Positions 1 to 11,774 of a stretch of 64,000 nt of DNA are shown here, piece by piece. This DNA is from Elmis aenea (Eukaryota > Arthropoda > Insecta > Coleoptera > Elmidae). The stretch lies in assembly GCA_947652605.1 (NCBI GenBank), contig OX393576.1:55528966-55592965 (forward strand). Direction: 5' to 3'. Made by a program: the position numbers and the translations under genes. The notes under the pieces were generated by a model. That model worked only from the letters and a program-made list of their open reading frames with translations. It was not told where the DNA came from and made no database searches. Positions within the stretch are counted from its first letter, which is position 1. Each line of letters starts with the position of its first letter.

Positions 1-70
1 AGCCCCCGGATAACAGCGCCATAGGCAAAAATTTTCAAGGACAAACGTACCCAAAAATAGCATTTATAAG

Positions 71-203
71 CAGGGATGCAATAACGTTTTAAATTGTTAC
101 GTTATTGAATAACGTTATTTATTAATTGTTTTCGTTACATAACGTTTTAAATAACATTAAAATAATGAATTGTTATGTTATATAACGTTACATAAATTAT
201 GAT
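71..203 (+). mobile_element. hAT-like terminal fragment
   Basis: The stretch opens with CAGGGATGCAATAACG, a typical hAT-type terminus, followed by about 130 bp rich in TAACGTTA motifs. A reverse-complement copy of the whole stretch lies at 32308-32430 and ends in CGTTATTCCATCCCTG. Only one end of the element is present in each place. In both places the inner side abuts a TACAGGG-type MITE terminus (207 here, 32303 there), so the older hAT sequence was probably cut by those insertions. Family assignment rests on the terminus only. Confidence 0.5.
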
Positions 204-206
204 ATA

Positions 207-367
207 CAGGGTGTTTCTTAACTCTTGCAAAAAAAAAAATCGGGTGGTGATTTCTTATCGAAAATTAAGAAGGGGTCTTTTGTATAATTGTTTTTCCTAA
301 AACGTCTCAAGGAGATACACCTCCCTAAAGGGGAGCGGTAAAATTAGGTATTTATTTTATTTCTCAA
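207..367 (-). mobile_element. MITE family A (TACAGGGTGTTTCTTAA), incomplete copy
   Basis: This copy starts with TATACAGGGTGTTTCTTAA and then matches, in reverse orientation, the intact 170-bp copy at 13920-14089. Shared blocks include the GGAGACGTC-like and CCGCTCCCC-like segments. The last 15 or so bases of the far terminus are missing. It has no coding capacity. A third copy lies at 39299-39466. Confidence 0.7.
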
Positions 368-540
368 ATTTAGATAAATGTAGGAGAATGATATATGGTA
401 GATGTTTTATACTTATTAAAAGGTTTCCCATAGTAATATTTTCAATCATCTTTCACCTTCATAGGGGGCTGAAACGTGCGACCCCTGTTGGTTTTTTATC
501 AGAACTTTTTGGTGAGTTGAAATTTTGCAATTTATATTTT

Positions 541-938
541 TTAAAGGTTGATTTATTTAGAACATTTTTTTATTCTTTAGGTTTTCTCGTAAAACATACA
601 GTTTTTAATTAAAAAATTAAATGAATGAACATGATCCATTAAATATTCTAAAATAAAACGATTCATTTTGGTGGTTACCATAGTTTGTATATGTTCATAT
701 TGGGTAAAATTGACGAGCGTTTTAGCGTTGTCGCTGCGTAAACGTCAAAATGAATTACACCCGTCAAATTCTACCCAATATGAACATAAACAAACCATTG
801 TAACCAACAAAATTAATCGTTTTGTATTGGAATATTTGATGGTTCATGTTCACTCATATAGTTTTTTGCTCAAAAACTGTAGGTTTTACGAGAAAAGTTA
901 AGTAATAAAAAAAAGTTCTAAATAAATCAAGTTTTCAA
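541..938. repeat. Inverted repeat, two ~175-bp arms
   Basis: The arms (about 541-714 and 762-938) are reverse complements with scattered mismatches. Paired landmarks are TTGATTTATTTAGAAC with GTTCTAAATAAATCAA, and ATGTTCATATTGGGTA with TACCCAATATGAACAT. The loop is under 50 bp. The short open frames over each arm are AT-rich shadows of the same sequence, with no protein similarity that I recognise. Probably a MITE or fold-back remnant. Confidence 0.75.
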
Positions 939-1128
939 AAAAAAAAATTAAATTTACTTTATTAAATTACTTTAAATGCTATTAACCTTATTATTACCGG
1001 TATATTTACCGTTAATGCTGGCATACCTGGCATATCTGGGTATTGGTGACGACTAGATCAGTCAATTACTAATTTGCGCACATTAAACCCTTAACAAACT
1101 GAGCTCGTCATTACCAGTTAGGTTAGGG

Positions 1129-1380
1129 CAGGGGTTCCCAAAGTTTTGGCCAGGCGGGACAAATTGTAGACTCCAAATATTTGGCGGGCCAAAAAAAAAG
1201 AAGTGTTTTAAGAATTTGATACGTGAAGAACCGACAAAATCTTGAAATGTCAAAAGATGTAGGTAATAGGTAGATACATATAATTTTTTTGTAAAAACAA
1301 AATTATCTGGTATGATTTCAAGATGGCGGATGGTCTGACATCGCGCGGGCCGTATTTTTAGGGTACTTTGGGAACCCCTG
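1129..1380. mobile_element. hAT MITE, CAGGGGTTCCCAAAG ends
   Basis: Terminal inverted repeats are CAGGGGTTCCCAAAG and CTTTGGGAACCCCTG, the classic hAT tip. The internal GGCGGGCC/GCGGGCC segments are typical of non-autonomous hAT elements. The flanking octamers GGTTAGGG and AGTTAGAA match at 5 of 8 positions with only G/A differences, consistent with a decayed 8-bp TSD. Total length is 252 bp, with no coding potential. Confidence 0.8.
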
Positions 1381-1916
1381 AGTTAGAAGGTTAACATGTC
1401 TATCTATTTGAATTAGCGGCTAAACAATTTTGTGAGAATGTGGAAGTGAAGAGCCAAGTGTCCAATTTGAAGATGATTACCAGGATGAAAGTTATGAGGA
1501 AGATCCATATAGCAGCGACGATTGTTATCAGTGATAAAACCTATAAGGTTCCGAAGATTGTCCAGATAATCCTGGATTTTGCTTCCCGTTTTAATGAGAG
1601 TCATATTTAAAGAGCGCCTTTATACGTTTTTTGTATGCATGGATTTCATTACTGTTCAATAAATATTGTAATAAATTTTATAATTTGTTTTTATACTTTC
1701 TGATACCCGGAGATAAGTGCGGAGTGAGACCTTATTAAATTGGTTATTTGTAATAAAGATTCCATTGGCCAAATGTCCAAACAGTTGGCAGAAAAAGTGT
1801 TAGATGGGTTTGTTTTGCGCACGGCAAGAATGACCTGTTACAGTACCCGGGCGGTATGTAACGCAGTCAACGCCAAAGTACTGCCGAATAGCGCCGCAGC
1901 GAACGTGATAACGTTG

Positions 1917-2090
1917 TTATTTTAAATGGAACACCATGTATATTTTTACATTTTTGGAAAGAAAAAGCAATTTTGAATACCGCTGCACCATTTTGGCCAA
2001 TTATTATAACCAAAATTTATTTTTTATAAAGTTTGTCGGGACCTGCATACACTAAATTCTATCATGTCAGCAACTGCTCAAAAATAAATT
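1917..2090 (+). repeat. Partial copy of fold-back family B
   Basis: The sequence from TTATTTTAAATGGAACACC onward repeats, with substitutions, about 170 bp of the left arm of the fold-back at 3738-5008 (compare 3898-4080). It includes the ACATTTTTGGAAAGA and GGGACCTGCA landmarks. No second arm is present here, so this is a solo fragment. Confidence 0.7.
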
Positions 2091-3359
2091 ACATTTTATT
2101 AAACAACAAGAAACTCCAGAGAATAAAAATACTACACAATACGAATAACGAATAACCATCCCCACAGCATTATTCTAAAATTTATTTCCGGTAGTGTATC
2201 CTGGTATTATAAGATAAAATTGACGCGTTTTACTATTGGTAGAAACAACGAATGCAAATACTTTTTTGATTCTGTTTTTTTCTACGCATTTTGCTTTTAT
2301 TTCCTGACGTGATAAACTTTAATCCAAATGCATTTTAAGTTTATCAGATTACATTCGAAATTTTTTGTTGCAATTTCACCTAAATTAAAATACCTCAATT
2401 TTAAAGCATAAAAAAAAACTCTTTTATTTCGTAAAATAATTGGCTTCTATTATGTAATCGACAACGTCCTGATTGTGAGATAATTCCTGAACGAAATGAT
2501 AATTGGAGTGTGTCAACTTAAAACTCCGGTTAGCAAATAAACTTAGTCTTTAACTTATTGTACAGAATAAATAGGGAAAAACTCCAATAATTTTTTTGAT
2601 CTAGTATATTAAAATTCGGCCGTTTAAATAAAGTGGAATCCTTCAAAAAATTTACATTTATCGGTATAATAAATTTCGTTTATTACATACGACTTTTTAG
2701 GGATATACTTCGGAAATGACGTCTTTATGCGAAATGCGAGCCGAGAAGTTTTTCGCGTTCAATTTAAATTAAATGTGCATCAGCGAACGTTATCTTTCAT
2801 AACATATTAATGTAATCAATTTAAAAGCTGACGACTTAAATGTGTAGGAAGGATGCCTATTAATATTAAATTTTGACAGACGGTACCAAAAATAATTAAA
2901 TGTATGTAGAAATAAGCAAGAGGTTTGCATTTCGTCATAATACAACATTATTTCAATTAGCTAAAAGTTTCCGCTTTCAAATTATAAGGTTGCAGGATTT
3001 CATAGCACAGAACAACTCGAGCAATATTTTTAAATATCTGCATGACATTTCACGAGTCTTAATCGTCTAATAACAAGTTGTTTATTTTGCAAGTGGCAAT
3101 TTTATTTTATTTTGAGACTTTAAATGTTTTGTATTTTTAGGTAGGTATGCAAATATTTGTGATACCTATTGAGTTTCACTTATATTTGTTATCTCGGTTA
3201 TATTATATAATTTTGCACAGACGTTTACGATTCGACATTGTTCATTACTTTTAAAATTATTAGTGTATAAAAACTACGGACTTTTACTGAAGTGATGTTT
3301 AATAAAACATTAATTAAAGAAAATTAATAGGTGAATTATATAGTATAAGTGTTTTATAT
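2091..3359. other. AT-rich stretch without recognisable features
   Basis: I see no protein similarity, no long internal repeat and no RNA gene in these 1.27 kb. It may be ordinary intergenic or intronic sequence, or TE sequence too old to recognise. Confidence 0.5.
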
Positions 3360-3362
3360 TGT

Positions 3363-3470
3363 TTGTACTTGTGCTTTATCGATCTTTTTAAAGCCTTTGA
3401 TAGAGTGCCAAGGGAAAAGATCTGGAAGATATTGAAACAAAGTAGAGTGGGAGAAGGTAGTTACATTTTC
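3363..3470 (+). pseudogene. LINE reverse transcriptase scrap
   Basis: The translation CFIDLFKAFDRVPREKIWK followed by ILKQSRVGEG is the RT palm motif A region of a non-LTR retrotransposon. The same segment occurs with few changes in the minus-strand LINE at 25279-27064 (IIDLSKAFDRMPREKIWK). Similarity stops soon after the KQSRV segment and the rest of the frame is AT-rich filler. This is a short orphan fragment of that LINE family. Confidence 0.75.
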
Positions 3471-3737
3471 AAAATAAATATATACGCACTTTGGTTTAAC
3501 AATAAAATTTCCATTGAAAAATATAGAAATGATTTTGAAAGAAAATGCAAGTAAACTTTTTAAGATAAATTACTATAAATGTTTATAATGGCACACAGCT
3601 TTAAATCATTTTGCGTAGGAAGAAAGTAACTTATGCAACTTTCAAAATAAACGGCTCAATTCTAGACTGCACGTCTAATAAAATATCTACAAGCAATGCG
3701 ACAACGTTTTATTTGCACAGAACAAGTGCCCACTATA

Positions 3738-5008
3738 CCGGGTGTAAATGAAGTGTGGTACACCCCCTTTTTTTTCTTTAGTTTTGATTTTAGATAAATG
3801 AAATTTTAGACATATGATATGTGCAAAAAACCGGGCTTTTTGAGCAGTTGCACACATTTGTTTCACTTCCGGTTTCACCGGAAACGACCCCAACTTTGTT
3901 ATTTTAAATGGAACACCCTGTATATTTTTACATTTTTGGAAAGAGGAAGCGATTTTGGATACAAATGCACTATTTTGGTTAATTTTTATAACCTCAATTT
4001 TTTTTTTAAACAAAATTTAGTTTTTTATTAAGGGTGCCGTGACCTGCACAAATTGATTTTTATTATGTCAACAATTGTTCAAAAAACGTTTTTGTAAATT
4101 TTAAATGACATTTAGGCTACTTAAATCGGCTTTGAAGGTTGCGGAATCGGTTTTTTGACAAAAAGTCAATTTTTTTAAATGGAACCATGCTGGTACTAGC
4201 GGTTATTTAAATGGAGCATCTACTAAAGAATCCATCGATACCAATAACTTGTATTTTTATTAAGAGTCTGCTTCAAAAATTTCAAATTATTGTGAAAATT
4301 TATTAAGAGATCCTGTTAATCGCAGTACACTGTGCATAACTGCAACAAAACAAATGTTCGTTGTTTTATGTTTAACTACTATAGTCATTTAATTAAAAAG
4401 TCCAAAAATTTTGGTAATCATTTTTACATAATTAGATTACTGCGATTAAGAGGATCTCTTAATAAATTTTCACAATAATTTGAAATTTTTAAAGTAGACT
4501 CTTAATAAAAATACAAGTTATTGGTATCGATGGATTCTTTAGTAGATGCTAGTACCAGCATGGTTCCATTTAAATAAATGACTTTTTGTCAAAAAACCGA
4601 TTCCGCAACCTTCAAAGCCTATTAAAGTAGCCTACATGTCATTTAAAATTTACAAAAACAAAATTTGGACAACTGTTGCCATAATAAAAATCAATTTGTG
4701 CAGGTCACGGCACCCTTAATAAAAAACTAAATTTTTTCTAAAAAAAAATTTGAGGTTATAAAAATTAACCAAAATAGTGCATTTATATCCAAAATCGCTT
4801 CCTCTTTCGAAAAATGTAAAAATATACAGGGTGTTCCATTTAAAATAACAAAGTTGGGGTCATTTCCGGTGAAACCGGAAATGAAACAAATGTGTGCAAC
4901 GGCTCAAAAAGCCCGGTTTTTTGCACATATCATATGTCTTAAATTTCATTTATCTAAAATCAAAACTAAAAAAAAAAAGGGGGTGTACCACACTTCATTT
5001 ACACCCGG
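3738..5008. mobile_element. Fold-back element family B (ACCGGGTGTAAATG ends)
   Basis: This is a 1.27-kb palindrome. The left end TATACCGGGTGTAAATGAAG mirrors the right end CTTCATTTACACCCGGTATA, and the arms remain complementary almost to the centre near 4370. Each arm holds a ~185-bp MITE-like unit (3738-3920 and its mirror 4825-5008) bounded by an ACCGGGTG-type end and a CACCCTGTATA-type end. The outer ends are flanked by TA, as expected for Tc1/mariner-type MITEs. Arms differ by substitutions (for example GGAAACGACC against GGTCATTTCC). Open frames inside are mirror shadows of one another. The right end abuts the next element. Confidence 0.8.
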
Positions 5009-5014
5009 TATATA

Positions 5015-7450
5015 CAGGGTGTCCCAGTCAAGACGAATTATTCGATAGCTCTGTTATTAGTAATAATATTAAAAAAAGTTAAATATAAAAGTTGTTTGTA
5101 ATCATTTACTACATAACCTAAAATTATTTTCAGCTATAAACAGTGTTTTGTTTTTGCGCGCTGATACCAAACATTGTTTTTTTATATATATATTTTGTAA
5201 TTTTTGGATGTACAATTAAATTTTCTTTCAAAACTATTCGAGACTGTTTCTGTCTAAAATGAACAGTTTTTGAGTTATTAACGTTTTTTAAAAATTGTGA
5301 CAGATTCAGACCTTTATACAAATATTTATATTTATTAACATAACAACACCGGAGCAATTTACTCTGTCAATTTATTAAACAATAGTGTCATAGTGATTGT
5401 TGACTTGTTAAATTGTAATAATAATATAGATACAAGGTGTTCGTTATACTCGGTGCATTTCGCTAAACTTTAAACGCATGTAAGTCATTTTTTTTTTTTA
5501 AATGGAACACCCTATATATTTTTACATATTCTTGTAGAAAATTTAATTATCTTTAAAGTTATTAAGCATGTTTTATGTCTAAATATATTATTTTTGGAGT
5601 TATTTCGTTTCTTATGATTATTTGCCAGTATTTTACCAAAAATATCGGTAGTAGCCTTTGAAAATTCAAAACAATTTGTATGAACTGTCAACCAGAACAG
5701 TTAATCGGCACAATTTCCATTATTATGTCACTAAAAATCCATATATTTTAAGAGCTGTAGATACACAGCATTAATGCATTAAATATTAGGGGTGCAACGT
5801 TAGAGAGCCACGTTATTGGACCACATTCTTTAATCAATACCTATATTAATGGCGACTCTTACCTACATTTTTTCGAAAACTAAATATTAACATTGTAAGA
5901 GAACGTCCCTCGGAAAGTAATTGCAAATTTATGGGTTCAACATGATGGTGTAGCTTCTTACTATAGTTTAAGAGTGAGACAGTTTTTAAATAATCAGTTT
6001 CCAAATCGGTGGATTGGAAGAGCAGGTCCAGTAAACTGGTCACCCAGATCACCGGACCTGACTTGCTTGGATTTTTTCTTGTGGGTTACAATTAATAACA
6101 TGGCTTACAAAATTCCTCCAACAACTCGAAAGCACATAGTTAAGAATTCAAAATGCGTTTCAGCAAATAACACCAATAATGCTGCGGAATGTTCAACGGT
6201 CATTTGTTAGACGGATACAGCTTTGCATCGAAAAAAATGGTGCTATATTCGAACACCTATTATAAATTGTTACGTTTGTTGGTTTTGTAGCTTTTGTAAT
6301 AATTTTATTGCAATTATTTCGTTTCAATTTTTGTTGTATTTTCGTAATCTTTTACAGTTCGCAATTTTATTGTTATGAAACGTAGCTTTATTAAAAACTG
6401 ACGACGGACATTTTCTTCTTCAAGTTTTTCAGGATAACATTTTTCATGTTGTGTAATTTTGTTAACTGCAGTTTTGGTAATATCAGCATAATGGCATTGT
6501 TTTTCTAATATATTAACCTTCTATAACGGTAATAAATAAAAAAATCGTATTCAAGTTTGTATTTTTTACATAGTATTTTTATTAAGGAGTATTACTATTC
6601 TGCGCTGCTAAATTCGAAGCTTTAGATGCTAGAAGACTATTTTCGTAGATTAGGTAAATACATTTCATTGCAACGTATTTTGATAAATAATAAATTGTTT
6701 AAAATAAAAAACTTTTATTTTATTAATAATTTAGGTGACGATAGTATAAATAAATCGAATAAAACTATTACGTTGACAGTTCATACAAATTGTTTCAAAG
6801 GCTACTACCGATATTTTAGGTAAAATACTCGCAAATAATCATAAGAAACGAAATAACTCCAAAAATAATATATTTAGACGTAAAACATGCTTAACAACTT
6901 TGAAAGATAATTAAATTTTCTACAAGAAAATGTAAAAATATATAGGGTGTTCCATTAAAAAAAAAAAAAGAGACTTATATGCGTTTAAAGTTTAGTGAAA
7001 TGGACCGAGTATAACGAACACCCTGTATATTATTTTTAAAATTTAACAAGTCAACAATCACTATGACACCTTTGTCTAATAAACTGCCACAGTAAATTGC
7101 TCTGGTGTTGTTATGTTAATAAATATAAATATTTTTTGGAGGGTCTGCATCCGTCAAAATTTTCAAAAAAACGTTAATAACTCAAAACTGGTCTATTTTA
7201 GACATAAACAATCTATAATATTTTTGAAAGAGAATTTAATTTTACATTCAAAAATTACAAAATATACAGGGTGTTCTATATAAAAAAACAATGTTTGGTA
7301 TCAGTGCGCAAAAACAAAACACTGTGTATAGCTGAAAATAATTTTAGGTTATGTAGTAAATGATTACAAACAACTTTTATATTTAACTTTTTTTAATATT
7401 ATTACTAATAACAGAGCTATCGAATAATTCGTCTTGGCTGGGACACCCTG
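5015..7450. mobile_element. Composite fold-back family C with transposase remnant
   Basis: This 2.44-kb palindrome begins TATACAGGGTGTCCCAG and ends CTGGGACACCCTGTATA, flanked by TA. Long arms (about 5015-5660 and 6800-7450) surround a central 1.1 kb that holds a transposase fragment. Further copies of the TACAGGGTG motif occur inside the arms, at about 5432, 5512, 6942, 7020 and 7262, and most are mirrored. It therefore looks like palindromes nested in palindromes. It abuts element B, separated only by TATATA. A degenerate half copy lies at 8690-9563. Confidence 0.8.
5794..6265 (+). pseudogene. Tc1/mariner-like transposase, C-terminal part
   Basis: Decayed DDE transposase read in at least two frames. 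The first piece (ESHVIGPHSLINTYINGDSY) precedes a frame break near 5880. The second, from about 5911, contains LWVQHDGVASYYSLRVRQFL, RWIGRAGPVNW and SPRSPDLTCLDFFLW. These match the conserved central and last catalytic blocks of the IS630-Tc1-mariner group (QHDG and LDF aspartates kept, WPPRSPDLTPLDFFLW-like box). After another shift the C terminus reads SFVRRIQLCIEKNGAIFEHL followed by a stop at 6263-6265. The N-terminal DNA-binding half is missing. It lies in the loop region of fold-back C, so it probably belonged to the autonomous ancestor, or was captured. Not functional. Confidence 0.8.
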
Positions 7451-7454
7451 TATA

Positions 7455-8689
7455 ATAGATATAGAAATAAAATTTATTAATTTCTGAAGCCGTTTTTTTT
7501 ATTCGGAAAGGACCCAAAATAAAAATATAATATGATAATTGTTTTCAATAACTTCGGCAACAATATTTATGAACAATTAAAGATAAATAAAATTAAAAAA
7601 TTTAACAAACTTTTAATTATTTGACTTAATCCAAAAGCCATAAAAAAGGAACGAAATTAAAAAAAAAAAAGTTTTGATTAAGACCTAAGCCTACTACGAC
7701 CAAAAAGCTAATAAGTCGTATCAGAAGTATGAAAATAAGAAATTGAAGGTACAACTAGTAGGGACAAAATTGGAAACGAAACCTATCGAGAAAACCTAAA
7801 AGTACAAACAATAAAACAAAACTTCCAAGAATAGGAGAATATAGCATGCTCAGGAAATCGTATGAAGCGCGAATGGGACGAAAAAAGCGGATAGGAGGAA
7901 GACTAAGTGAAAAAAGCTGCCAGAAATAGAGCATACATAAAAAGAAGCAAACGCCTGACAACAAACGGCAGAGAAGCGTAAAAATAAAATGAAGAAGTAA
8001 TTTTAATAATAGTTTGAAAGTTTCTAATATTATTCAACAGCAAAAATTTTCATTGAGCGTTACGAGTCGAAAAGTTTTAGCATTTGAATTGGTTATGTTG
8101 AAATATTTAATACTACCCATGTTACAACTTTTAATTAGAAGTATTACTTATTTAGTAAAATTAACTTACTGCAAATTTTACATTGTAAATTCCCACTTTT
8201 CAACTGTATTATATGATTATTGGCAAACATTGATCGTGCATGTTTGTACACTGAGAGCGTTATCTGTTTATTTTGTTGACGATGTATGGCATTATTCAAA
8301 CATCATGTAATAATAACAATATTCGTAGATACATAGTAGAATCACAATAAATTTATATTCGTGGATTTTAATAAAAAACATGTAAAACATTTGCGTAAAA
8401 ATGAAGTAATAATTGCTTTCGTTTTAATTTCAACTGTGATAAGCAAAATTAAAAAGTTAAACGTGTTCGCTCGCTAAAACTTTTAATACAAGCACAATGT
8501 GTTTATTATTAAACTTTGTTTAGTAATTTTTTAAATTAATTAAACTAAATTAATATAGTATCATAAAAATGATTTATTTACGAAAATAGTTCGAAATGAG
8601 CAATTACAAAATTGTACTCCTATATTTTAATGAATATACGACTAATCGAAGTCATGTTAGACAAAATGTCCTATTTATAAGAGCAGTTG
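7455..8689. other. No gene recognised; possible LINE debris
   Basis: About 7680-7990 is unusually purine- and lysine/arginine-codon-rich on the plus strand (fragments such as RNRAYIKRSKRLTTNGREA), which recalls a LINE ORF tail but is too short and broken to call. The rest, including a 98-codon frame at 8014-8310, is AT-rich with no recognisable domain. Confidence 0.35.
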
Positions 8690-9563
8690 ATAGTTAATAT
8701 TGATAATATTATTAGTTTTTAAATGCTAGGGGTGCAATTTTAGGTATATTCACATTGGCTTAAAAAAGGAAACTCTTTTATGTCGATTTAACAATTTTGA
8801 TTTTATTGTTTTTTATTAAACTAATTTATAATCAGGTAAACATATAGCTTAAAGATGAAAATAGAACGTTATTTGACATTTAAAACAAATTATCGAGATA
8901 TTTCCAAAGGCGACTAATTAATTTCTATTAAATATTTTGTTTGTGGCCATTAATTTACATGAAAACCGCAATAACTCGAGAAATATCAATTTTAGACATA
9001 ATAGACTAACAAATTTTAAAGATAATTAAATTTTCGATAATAATATCTAAAAATATATAGGGCGTTCAATTTAAAATAATTGATTTAACCGTGTTTGAAG
9101 TTTACCCAATTGGACCCAGCATAAAAAACACCCTGTGTATTATTTTAAAATTTTAACTAGTCAGCAATCACTGACACTATTGTCGAACAAAGTTTCAAAG
9201 GAATTTGTACTGACATAGCCAAGTTGTGAAATATCATAATTTTTTTAGACTTCTGTTTCTGTCAAAATTTTCATAAAAACTTAAATAACTTAAAAACGAC
9301 TGAATTTAGATACATAAAACCTACATGTTTATGAAAGAGAATTCAATTTTACATCTAAAAATCATAAAATATACTGGGTGTTCCATTTAAAAAAACATAG
9401 TGACGTATCGGTGCGCAAAAACAAAACACTGTGTATAGTTGAAAATAATTTAAGGTTATGTAGTAAATTACGAAAAACAACTTTTGTATAAAATTTTTTT
9501 TTGTAAAGTTGTCACGAGACGAGATATTGATCCGTTACGTTACTTTTTGGACACACTGTATTA
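8690..9563 (+). mobile_element. Degenerate right half of fold-back family C
   Basis: Segments such as GTGCGCAAAAACAAAACACT (near 9410) and GGTTATGTAGTAAAT repeat the right arm of the element at 5015-7450 in order, including internal ACCCTGTGTATTATTTT and TATATAGGGCGTTC motifs. The end reads TTTTTGGACACACTGTATTA, a mutated form of the family terminus. No matching left arm follows. Older and more diverged than the intact copy. Confidence 0.65.
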
Positions 9564-9569
9564 ATGTTA

Positions 9570-10400
9570 AATGTGTTTCAACTTTGATCACTAAAGTTTC
9601 TTTCTTCCAGGATGGTTTGGATTATTCCTTAATCATTTATCATTTAAGAAAGAAATGTTATGTTAAACAAAGTATAACTGCTCAAATTAATTAAAAAAAA
9701 GGTTATTTCTACTAAAGCTTACAAATAAACACGAGCGATTAATTAGGAGGGAAGGTTAAACTTAGCATACATTTTTTATTATCTTCTTGGGTTACTAATA
9801 GACAAGGAATCCAAGTTACATTTTCTAATAAACTTGTTGGGTGTGACGATAGTTTTTTATACATGAAAAGTATTTTAATTGCGAAATGCTTTGTCTGCTA
9901 CGCACAAAAGTTAAAATTAACCTATTTAAATTAAGTTTTTACTGAATATTTAATCTCTATCCTAAAAAAGGGCAGCTTTTGCCTTTAAAATATTTTACAA
10001 ATTTCGGTTTGTAATACGTCTAATAATACTCGATTATTGGTATTTTTATACCCGCATAACTCCCTGGGCTTTACTCACTAGCATATTATTTAACACCAGA
10101 TGTCACGATCATTTCAGAAACAGCTTGTAACAATTGGTTTTTGTGAATTGCCATTTTCAGATATTTGGGGTTCCAGATTAAACTGAATACAAATTATTTC
10201 TGTAGTTTAGGGTTAGTGAACGCTAAAGAAACTAATGGGTCTGCGACACGATTGCACTACCCATCCGTTAGCAATAATTAGAGAGACATAATTGTATGTG
10301 GTTTTGCTATAAAAAAAAACACATATTTATATTTGTTCTTATAATTTAAGAGCGACATATACCGATACTTTTTTAGTATTGTAAATTATAATTAATTCAC
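9570..10400. other. No recognisable feature
   Basis: AT-rich sequence without clear repeats, coding similarity or RNA genes. The 3' part (from about 10420) enters a dispersed repeat shared with the 37.6-38.2 kb region. Confidence 0.45.
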
Positions 10401-10419
10401 TCATACGTTATTTGATTTA

Positions 10420-11710
10420 ACTTTTAAATGAATAACATGGAACAAATACTGATGCATCAGTTACTAAAACATGTAACATTTCAAAAGAGCCACGTTATGA
10501 GTAGTTTAACTTTGTTAAACACATTAACGTTAAAATGTTAGTCATTGGAGTGGATACAACAGTAGATTTTGTCCATCAATAAACGATATTTTGTTAAATT
10601 AGTACATTATAAATTGCACCCACTACTCGCACAAAATGTTTTATAAGTAAAAATGACAAGGATACAGTTACAATCAAAAAGTTTGACCATAGTAACCCAA
10701 AATCTTGAGACAGTTGCGCTTAGGTTGTTAAGAACCAACCACTGAGAAATGTACAGGGTGGTCTATTTTCGACGCCCATACAGGGAAGGTATCTCCGTTA
10801 TTATCAGAGATAGAAAAAAACTAAGTGCGAAGTTGCAATTTCTTTTTTCGAGAGGAAGTCAGATTTTTGATATATTTTTTTAAATTTTCAAAATATAGCC
10901 AAAAAACGATTTTTGGCAGTTTACAAAAATGTTAAATATCTCGCTTGAACGAAAAGATAAAGAAAAACTTTGAAAAAATTTTCTGCATGGTATTCTGTCC
11001 TTAATAAGATAGCGATATTAAATGTTTTTAAACTCTTATAAATATTGATATATTACACCTAACATTCTTATTTTAAAAGGGAACCATAAGCAAATTATAT
11101 ATTTTTGAAAAGCGCAGAAAGTAAGTTTTCGATTTATGTCAAAGCTAACTATGGTTGCCATTTAAAATAAGAAAGATACGTGTAATACAACAATATTTTT
11201 TAGTAAAAAAAAATGAATATTGCTTTCTTATTAAGGACAAAAAACCATCCAAAATATCTTTTTAAAGTTTTTCTATATCTTTTCATTTAAACGAGATATT
11301 TAACATTTTTGAAAATTGACAAAAATCGGTTTTTGGCTGTATTTCGAAAATTAAAAAAGATATTAAAAATCTGTTTACGGCAATGAATTCCTCTCAAAAA
11401 AAAAAGAAATCGAGATTACGTTACTTAGTTTTTCTCTATCTCTGATAATAACCGAGATACCCTGTATGGGCATCGAAAATAGACCACCCTTTACAGCTGG
11501 TCGAAAAATAAAGGAGTTTGTTGTTAAAATGTTTTTTTAAAAATTTGTTTGCTACTGTAATCATTGGGCTAGAGCTGTTTATTACGTTAAACGACGTTTG
11601 AGGGTCCAACCACCTCACAAGGACGATTTTACCAGCCAAAATCAAAAATAATAACTTTAAGAGTAATAAATACACTTGCCAACAGTGCGGCCGATGTACA
11701 GTAGGTACGG
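10420..11710 (+). repeat. Dispersed repeat R1, copy 1 (interrupted)
   Basis: Blocks on both sides of the insertion at 10754-11491 match 37590-38160 in order and orientation. Matches include GCATCAGTTACTAAAAC, CTACTCGCACAA, TTAAGAACCAACCAC, GGTCGAAAAATAAAGGAGTT, TTTGAGGGTCCAACCA and AACAGTGCGGCC. Divergence is substantial, so the duplication is old. Its own family is unknown to me; I see no coding potential. The second copy lacks the insertion and serves as an empty-site reference. Confidence 0.7.
10754..11491. mobile_element. Fold-back element family D (TACAGGGTGGTC ends)
   Basis: A 738-bp palindrome: TACAGGGTGGTCTATTTTCG at the left mirrors CGAAAATAGACCACCCTTTA at the right. Arms are complementary to near the centre, with mismatches. 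A second CATACAGGG motif sits about 30 bp inside each end. TA flanks both sides, and comparison with the empty site near 37945 shows insertion at a TA with its duplication. No coding capacity. Confidence 0.85.
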
Positions 11711-11774
11711 TTAGTTTTTGTGCAGACCTACCTGATACGTAATTAGAAATGTAATTACATTTAAGTAAAAATTA

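Noticed and set aside
3738..5008. Fold-backs as sequencing or assembly artefacts
   Set aside because: Arms differ by substitutions and indels, tips are TA-flanked, and one related element has an empty-site partner; technical fold-backs would be identical.
7680..7990. LINE ORF tail on the plus strand
   Set aside because: Basic peptide fragments are suggestive, but no diagnostic RT or endonuclease motif is present.
8014..8310. 98-codon plus-strand frame
   Set aside because: AT-rich hydrophobic composition, no domain, no splice or start context; likely chance.
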